Shown in pieces: positions 57,820 to 64,000 of a stretch of DNA of 64,000 nucleotides. The position numbers and the translations under genes were made by a program. Position 1 is the stretch's first letter; each line of letters begins with the position of its first letter. Under the pieces are notes generated by a model that saw only the letters and a list, made by a program, of their open reading frames with translations, was not told where the DNA came from and made no database searches. This DNA comes from Cenococcum geophilum 1.58 (Eukaryota; Ascomycota; Dothideomycetes; Gloniales; Gloniaceae). The stretch lies in the NCBI GenBank assembly GCA_001692895.1, contig KV748200.1:255343-319342 (forward strand), written 5' to 3'.

Positions 57820-59499
57820 ATGGACAGTCGGCTGCGGCTTTACGTTGCTGGAGCTTTTATGCTAGGCGTTGCTTTAACTCTTGGATATAAAGACGTCTAT
57901 CCCGACCTTGAGCGGCGATTTCAGCAGGGACGCATGAGAGCATCTACGTATGTGGAATCAAAGGTAGCTTTAAGTCTCAATCAAGAGGTCGTTCTCAAGG
58001 ACAATTCCCAGGACCTTACTTCAAGCCTCCCTGATGGCGAAATTCGGGAAGGCATTGAAGGATGTATAGGTAATACACCGCTTCTCAAAATTAAATCTCT
58101 TTCACAGGCTACTGGGTGTGAGATACTTGCCAAAGCAGAGGTATTGTGTACCAATATATCCTACCATCTCCGACTTGTGTTCTTAGCTTACACAAAGGTT
58201 AGTTCCTGAACGCCGCCGGAAATAGTCCGAAAGATAGGGTAGCGCTCAATGTAATACGGATGGTGAATATCCCTGCCACATTTAAAGAATCAAGTACATT
58301 AACCTTTCTCTGTAGGCGGAGGAAGAAGGACTCTTAAAACCGCATTCAGGGGACATGATCTATGAAGGCACCGTGGGAAGCACAGGTAATCAGTAGCGTT
58401 CATATGTTCGATTTCGTTCTACAGACATGGTGAAAATAATCCTTCAAGCATTCACCCCTGGCTTACATTTTTACAGGAATATCACTAGCTGCTATTTGCA
58501 GAGCAAGAGGCTACCTTGCACACATGTAAGTCAACCCCAGGGAGGATTTATGGCCCTAAAAAAGTGTAGGGTATCACTAGTACAAACCACTCATATGGGC
58601 GGCTAGATGCATGCCAGACGACCAAGCGACAGAAAAGTCCGATCTTCTTCTCAAGCTTGGAGCAGAAGTCGAACGAGTGCGACCAGCATCAATTGTTGAT
58701 CAGAACCAATTCGTCAACATGGCTCGGAATAGAGCTGCAGAGCACACTGCAGACCCCAACCGCCGAGGCCGAGGTATCTTCGCGGATCAGTTTGAGACAG
58801 AGGCCAATTGGCAAGCTCATTTCTCCGGTACCGGGCCGGAAATCTACAACCAGACTCGTGGACGTCTTGATGCGTTCGTGACCGGTGCTGGAACGGGAGG
58901 GACCATATCTGGTGTAGCTCTATTCTTGAAACCAAGGCTACCAGAACTCAAGGTCGTTCTAGCAGATCCGCAGGGTAGTGGCTTGTACAATCGCGTCAAG
59001 TTTGGTGTCATGTTTGACCCGAAAGAAAAGGAAGGGACGAGAAGAAGGCATCAAGTCGATACCATCGTGGAAGGTGTTGGCATCAACCGGGTAACAAATA
59101 ATTTTGAAGCTGGAAGGGAACTAGTAGATGATGCTATCAGAGTGACTGATGAACAGGCGATGGCGATGGCGAGATGGCTTGTTGAAAAGGATGGCATATT
59201 CATCGGCAGCAGTAGTGCTGTGAACTGTAAGTTCGAACAGCTTGGTTTGCATCTTTTCCAAATCCAAATGTACTGAACTTTGCATAGGCGTTGCCGCGAC
59301 TAAGGTGGCTCAGCAACTGGGGCCCGGCCACCGAGTAGTTACAATTCTATGCGATAGGTAAGTCCCTTAAATTATATCTCAGCTCAGTATGGCTCACTTC
59401 AGCATTAGTGGCGCTAGACACCTCAGCAAATTTTGGGCGCGGACTGGAGCAATATCAGGGAAGGAAGACATCACCTTGGAAGATGTACTCAACTCATGA
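57820..59499 (+). CDS. mcy1: Mitochondrial-type cysteine synthase (Mcy1-like), PLP-dependent
   Basis: Seven coding exons (57820-58140, 58203-58262, 58316-58385, 58477-58525, 58607-59226, 59288-59357, 59409-59499) give 426 residues. The fold-type II PLP enzyme makes cysteine from O-acetylserine and sulfide; yeast YGR012W (Mcy1) is the close relative and sits in the mitochondrial outer membrane. One N-terminal span (about 4-22, [20 protein letters not shown]) agrees with that. Residues: [12 protein letters not shown], the PLP lysine (117) in [61 protein letters not shown] and [15 protein letters not shown]. All introns begin GTAA, GTGA or GTAT and phases close exactly to 427 codons. Confidence 0.92.
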
Positions 59500-59991
59500 A
59501 ATTACTTCTCGGCTCTGTTCTGCTCTGCTTTCTGGTTTACATATTTTTTTGTAACACCACCCTGCTAATTTTTCGGATCTACCAAATCGTTGTCGGACGC
59601 TTTGTTTACAGCGATTGTTGCGGTTTTTCCAACAAAGAAATACACTCCTGAGACAACGGAGACCCAAAACTCCGTTTCATTGTTAGCAATAGAACATCAA
59701 AGAACGATTGGAAATATAATTGCAACAAAGCCACTGTTTTCCGTAAATGGTTATTTATTTCCTCTTGTCTCTGCAATCTATACCACGAAATCCCAGCGTT
59801 CTCAATCCGTTATAAAGCTATATATCTCTCGATCATCTACAGGAGAGTAAATCAGATACACAAGTACGCACCGCCTCCGTAAGGGTTTTTCGTTCCATCA
59901 AGCATTCCAGCAATAATTGAGTAGCCTGGTACCACTGTAGTTTGAGAATTCACCCACCACGACATACACTTGGCTCCTAACCCCATGACCC
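59500..59991. other. Intergenic
   Basis: No gene seen. It is the 3' flank of mcy1 and upstream region of the next gene. Confidence 0.4.
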
Positions 59992-60456
59992 ATGGCTCCA
60001 TTCAACCGTAACCCAGCACTAGCGTCAAAGATCGCAACACTCCGTCTCAAAATTGCCCCTATCATCTGCGTGGTCTCTGGCGAACCTCATCCGGCCTATC
60101 CAAACACGATGCTGGAGTTCTGGCTGCTCACTGAAGCGCAGCTCGATATGATGGCACACTATTACTCACAATCAACCCCGAGCAAATACACCAACATGTA
60201 TCCTCGCACTATGGATTGGGATAAGGGCTTCTTATCTGCCTCGAGAGAAGATCAGGCAACAACTGATGGCCGATATCAGCTCAGCACTGCGGATCGCATA
60301 GCCATCAAGCGGCGGAAATTTGCCAGGTTCATTGGTATGCGTGGTTGTGAGACTCCGGGATGGGAAACTCAGGCACATATTAGGGCCTTAGAGTATAGGG
60401 TTGTGAGAAGCTTGCAAGAAGAGGAGAGGAGTGCGAATCGCGCGAAGTGGGTTTGA
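59992..60456 (+). CDS. Short conserved-looking protein of unknown function
   Basis: Uninterrupted 154-residue frame from ATG (context ACCCATGG) to TGA. Composition is that of a real protein: balanced, with Trp/Tyr-rich segments (TMLEFWLLTEAQLDMMAHYYSQ, MYPRTMDWDKGF), a central basic stretch (ADRIAIKRRKFARFIGMRG) and an amphipathic C terminus rich in Arg and Glu (ALEYRVVRSLQEEERSANRAKW). No signal peptide or membrane span. Third-position GC bias resembles that of neighbouring genes. I recognise no domain; it looks like a lineage-restricted fungal protein. Confidence 0.65.
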   Translation: MAPFNRNPALASKIATLRLKIAPIICVVSGEPHPAYPNTMLEFWLLTEAQLDMMAHYYSQSTPSKYTNMYPRTMDWDKGFLSASREDQATTDGRYQLSTADRIAIKRRKFARFIGMRGCETPGWETQAHIRALEYRVVRSLQEEERSANRAKWV

Positions 60457-60875
60457 AGGCGTGGCGGTTTAAAGCCGCCTGACACAGACACGAATGTATA
60501 ATGAAAGAAGCCTGAGGCCTCCAATCATGGGGAATCTCTAGACATTGAAGGTAATTATATTAGGCTCCAAGGCTGCTGTAGAGTGGTGTAATATGTCACT
60601 GTGTTTCGATGCTCTTGAGGTTTAGCTTGTGGCATTGGCCGATTGTGAGGAACTCAAAAGTCGTGTCATCGGTCGTGTCGTATTGAATAGTAAGGTCATA
60701 AAGCAAGTCCTTTACTACCCCCGCACGTCTAACACAATTATCGCCTATGTAATTTACTTATGTCATCTGGTGAGCCGGGCTTGTGGCTGTCGGGCATATG
60801 GCTGTGCAAAGACTTAGCAAGAGGGCCGATCTCAGCCCCGCAGCCTTGCGATCTAACTCAACCCTGGCTACTGTA
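60457..60875. other. Intergenic
   Basis: No gene seen. Confidence 0.4.
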
Positions 60876-61084
60876 CGGAGGACGGCCTAAAAAGATATTT
60901 CTCGGTCCTTTTTAGGACGGGCGGTCAGCTCACCGTTTTTTTCGACCCTTTGGGGGCCTAGAGCGCCTTGAGCTTGGCTGCTTAGGGGACAAGCCCCCGC
61001 AACTTTGGCGTGTCATCCCCGTTTTGTTGGACTGACCGCCTGTCCCAAAAAGGAAAGAGAAATCTCTTTTTGGGCCGTCCTCCG
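60876..61084. mobile_element. MITE-5, TA-flanked element (209 bp)
   Basis: Terminal inverted repeats of about 53 bp begin CGGAGGACGGCC and end at GGCGGTCAG, with scattered C/T and A/G mismatches. TA borders both sides (60874-60875 and 61085-61086). The GC-rich internal part of about 100 bp has no gene. Its outer hexamer, CGGAGG, is shared with MITE-6, 200 bp away. Confidence 0.85.
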
Positions 61085-61280
61085 TAAGCCTCCCATCAAC
61101 TAACTCACTCTTATAGATTCGCCACCTCACAAGGGTATAGCCTGAGTGGGTCGGCGCCCTCCCTGCTAGCGCCGGCAAGATCCTACTTAAAAGTCTGTAC
61201 AGGAATTCCCGTTATCGCGTAACAGGCAGCAGCGCGCAACTTGTTAGACGATTATTGGCAAGATATTATGTAACCGACTA

Positions 61281-61662
61281 CGGAGGTCGTTGTCATAAGT
61301 TCTTGCACCTTCCTAATTAGGAAATTAAGCGACTGCGCACGCGCAATCACGGGTGCGCAGCTATCAGCCTACCCCACGTAAATTTAGGCACGATCCCGCT
61401 ACAAATGCGTAATTTTTAGCACTGCTACATAAGCTGTAATACCGGCTGCGTAAATTACAGCACTCATAAATTTTAATAAATTTTAAGTTATAATAACTAC
61501 TTTAATACGATTAATTATATAATGGTTTTAACTTAGAATTCATATAGAGTTTATAGGATTTTATATAAAAATATAAAAATACTTATTTAATAATATACTA
61601 AGAGAGTTAGTAACTTAACTTCCTAATTAGGAAGGTGCAAGAACTTATGACAGCGACCTCCG
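61281..61662. mobile_element. MITE-6, TA-flanked element (382 bp)
   Basis: Terminal inverted repeats of about 49 bp (61281-61329 and the inverse ending at 61662) begin CGGAGGTCG and contain CATAAGTTCTTGCACCTTCC and CTAATTAGGAA, differing at only two positions. TA borders both ends (61279-61280 and 61663-61664). The interior is GC-moderate on the left and very AT-rich on the right, non-coding. Confidence 0.88.
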
Positions 61663-62155
61663 TACCGAGGCTTGCATCACGTCGTGACTCCATTACCTAT
61701 TGCCGACTGTAAGCGCAGTCTTCTTGCCACCATTTCATGTATATATACCACTTGATTTCCATAGATTTACAATAAAAAGTCGCTCGTTCAATTCCCACAC
61801 ACTGCAAAGCTTACATACTAGGCTGCCCTACTACGCAATTTGCTCTCCCACCAATCCTTATTATGACTACAACGAGAATCACAACAGACTTGTCCTTTAA
61901 TGAATTTTGCCTACACGTTCTAGCGTATGTAACTGTTTCCTTATAAGTTTTATTAATACGGTTAAAGCGCGCAGGCTTATCATATACCGGGCAGAGGGGT
62001 TCGTTAACACCAGCTCAGCATCGCTACTTAAAGCTGCTTTTCCGCACAGAAACATAACGACACATCTGTCAAATTTCACATACTATAAAAGGCGTCAGAA
62101 TCTTGCTAATGTCTCGCCGTATCAAATTTTAGTCAAAAAAGAAGATTAGCAGCGT
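61663..62155. other. Region upstream of the TPR relic
   Basis: No intact gene. An 80-codon frame (61907-62149) ends six bases before the TPR trace in another frame and may be a shifted remnant of the same gene. Confidence 0.4.
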
Positions 62156-64000
62156 CTACAGCAACGGAAGATACGAGGAGGCGGAAAAGGCTTTTATGCA
62201 AGTGACAGAGACTCAAGAAAAGGAGCTTGGAGCGGAGCATCCTTCCACGCTGACCAGCATGGCCAACCTGGCGTCGACGTACAGCAATCAAGGGCGGTGG
62301 AAGGAGGCCGAAGAGCTAGAGGTGCAAGTAATAGAGACAAGAAAGAGGGTGCTTAGGGCGGAGCATCCTTCCACGCTGGACAGCATGGCCAGCCTGGCGT
62401 CGACGTTTTGGAATCAAGGGCGGTGGAAGGAGGCTAAAGAGCTAAAGGTGCAAGTAATGGAGACAAGAAAGAGGGTACTTAGGGCAGAGCATCCTTCCAC
62501 GCTGGCCAGCATGGCTAACCTGGCGTCGACGTACAGGAATTAAGGGCGGTGGAAGGAGGCCGAAGAGCTGGAGGTGCAAGTAATGGAGACAAGAAAGAGG
62601 GTACTTAGGGCGGAGCATCCTTCCACGCTGGCCAGCATGGCTAACCTGGCGTCGACGTACAGGAATCAAGGGCGGTGGAAGGAGGCTAAAGAGCTAGAGG
62701 TGCAAGTAATGGAGACAAGAAAGAGGGTACTTAGGGCAGAGCATCCTTCCACGCTGGCCAGCATGGCTAACCTAGCGTCAACGTACAGGAATTAAGGGCG
62801 GTGGAAGGAGGCCGAAGAGCTAGAGGTGCAAGCAACGGAGATAAGAAAGAGGGTGCTTGGGGCGGAGCATCCTTCCACGCTGGACAGCATAGCCAGCCTG
62901 GCGTCGACGTACAGGGATCAAGGGCGGTGGAAGGAGGCCGAAGAGCTGGAGGTGCAAGTGATAGAGACGAGTTTAAGGGTGCTTGGGGCGGAGCATCCAG
63001 ACACGCTGACCAGCATGGCCAACCTGGCGTCGACGTACAGCAATCAAGGGCGGTGGAAGGAGGCCGAAGAGCTGGAGGTACAAGCGATGGAGACGAGTTC
63101 AAGGGTACTTGGGGCGGAGCATCTAGACACGCTGACCATTATAGCTAACCTGGCGTTGACGTACAACAATTAAGGGCGGTGGAAGGAGGCCGAAGAGCTT
63201 TAAGCTAAAGAACTAGAGATATGCTCGAGGGTGCTTGGGGCAGAGCATCCTTTCACGCTATTCAGCATGGCCAACCTGGCGTCAACATACAGCAATCAAG
63301 GGCGGTGGAAGGAGGCCGAAGAGCTACTTGTGCAAGTGATGGAGACGAGTTTAAGGGTACTTGGGGTGGAGCATCCAGACATGCTGACCAGAATGGCCAA
63401 CCTGGCGTCGACGTACAGGAATCAAGGGCGGTGGAAGGAGGCTGAAGAGCTAGAGGTGCAAGTAATGGAGATAAGAAAGAGGGTACTTAGGGCGGAGCAT
63501 CCTTCCACGCTGGCCAGCATGGCTAACCTGGCGTCAACGTACAGGAATTAAGGGCGGTAGAAGGAGGCCGAAGAGCTAGAGGTGCAAGCAACGGAGACAA
63601 GAAAGAGGGTACTTGGGGCAGAGCATCCAGACACGCTAACTAGTATAGCCAACCTAGCATTAACGTTTTGGAATTAAGGGCGGTAAAAGGAGGCTGAAGA
63701 GCTAGAGGTGTAAGTAATAGAGACAAGAAAGAGGGTACTTGGGGCGGAGCATTTAGACACGCTAGCCAGCATGGCTAACCTGGCGTCGACGTTTTAGAAT
63801 TAAGGGTGGTGGAAGGAGGCCGAAGAGCTAGAGGTGCAAGTGATGGAGATAAGTTCAAGGGTTCTTGGGGCGGAGTATCCTTCCACGCTAACCAGCATAG
63901 CCAACCTCGCCTTTATATAGAAGTCCCAAAGTTGCAATAAAGAGGCCATCTTACTAATGAAAAATTGCTTCAAGCGACGAAAAAAGATCCTTAGCCCTCA
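62156..64000 (+). pseudogene. TPR-repeat gene relic (fungal NLR or kinesin-light-chain type), continues past the window
   Basis: The plus strand encodes tandem 42-residue tetratricopeptide units of the type AEHPSTLASMANLASTYRN, QGRWKEAEELEVQVMETRKR. They follow a first unit reading VYSNGRYEEAEKAFMQV. The GAGCATCC landmark occurs every 126 bp exactly, from 62235 to 63873, so fourteen units share one phase with no indel. In-frame stops lie at 62541, 62793, 63171, 63549, 63675 and elsewhere. Most are CAA to TAA in the NQGRW codon; others are TGG to TAG or TAA. After the last unit the sequence reads KEAILLMKNCFKRRKKILSP, like the end of TPR blocks in fungal NLR proteins. Any N-terminal nucleotide-binding or effector domain is missing here. 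It may yet be alive elsewhere in the strain as an intact copy. Confidence 0.8.
62200..63910. repeat. 126-bp tandem repeat, 14 copies in exact register
   Basis: The DNA of the TPR relic is a tandem array with a constant 126-bp step (landmarks 62235, 62361, 62487, 62613, 62739, 62865, 62991, 63117, 63243, 63369, 63495, 63621, 63747, 63873). Some neighbouring units are nearly identical (for example the units beginning near 62543 and 62669). This points to recent unequal exchange or conversion. Confidence 0.9.

Noticed and set aside
14240..60456. A secondary-metabolite or other coordinated gene cluster
   Set aside because: No polyketide synthase, NRPS, terpene or P450 gene; the genes are unrelated housekeeping functions.
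62200..63910. Regular repeats considered as a CRISPR array
   Set aside because: The whole 126-bp unit repeats and encodes TPRs; there are no unique spacers, and the organism is a fungus.

Overview
The window is from a filamentous ascomycete (Pezizomycotina). The coding genes carry short GT-AG introns of about 45-100 bp and encode typical fungal housekeeping proteins: Scm3, mitochondrial arginine-type carbamoyl-phosphate synthase, Lcl3, Eaf6, a CreB-type deubiquitinase and an LSD1-HMG protein. Repeats are riddled with C-to-T and G-to-A changes that turn CAA, CAG and TGG codons into stops, the mark of repeat-induced point mutation (RIP). I cannot fix the class from sequence alone. A few N bases (338, 417, 443, 1778) show this is a draft assembly.

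Layout. (1) 1-14000 is an AT-rich, gene-free island of decayed repeats: a TA-flanked MITE, a 12-bp minisatellite, a DUF6589-like pseudogene, two head-to-tail copies of a 1.9-kb unit, a 51-bp minisatellite and a RecQ-like helicase pseudogene. The relics are of the kind found in subtelomeres or pericentromeres. (2) 14240-29323 is a dense housekeeping block: scm3, cpa2, lcl3, ARPC2, utp12, TFIIS and eaf6. (3) 29324-37460 is sparse. It holds a palindromic MITE, a two-finger C2H2 regulator and almost 5 kb of non-coding, GC-rich, repeat-flecked DNA upstream of that regulator. (4) 37460-44050 is an accessory patch: a broken hybrid histidine kinase whose receiver domain is split by a 1.2-kb segment carrying a small membrane-protein gene and a MITE, then a HET-domain gene with a damaged 5' part. 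(5) 44587-60456 is again conserved: yos1, a creB-type USP, LSD1/hdmA, dynamitin, a MidA-type methyltransferase and mitochondrial cysteine synthase divergent from it, and a short unknown protein. (6) 60457-64000 is accessory: two MITEs with similar ends, then a TPR array of fourteen exactly 126-bp repeats with RIP-type stops, running off the window.

The housekeeping genes are not one pathway. Several touch chromatin (Scm3, TFIIS, Eaf6, LSD1) and several touch mitochondria (Cpa2, Lcl3, MidA-type methyltransferase, Mcy1-like). I see no biosynthetic cluster, CRISPR array, or confident tRNA or rRNA gene. The most unusual content lies in the accessory patches: six TA-type or similar MITEs, decayed self/non-self genes (HET, TPR of NLR type), and the split kinase. 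Exon boundaries were inferred by eye from splice signals, reading-frame continuity and remembered protein families; none was tested with transcripts.
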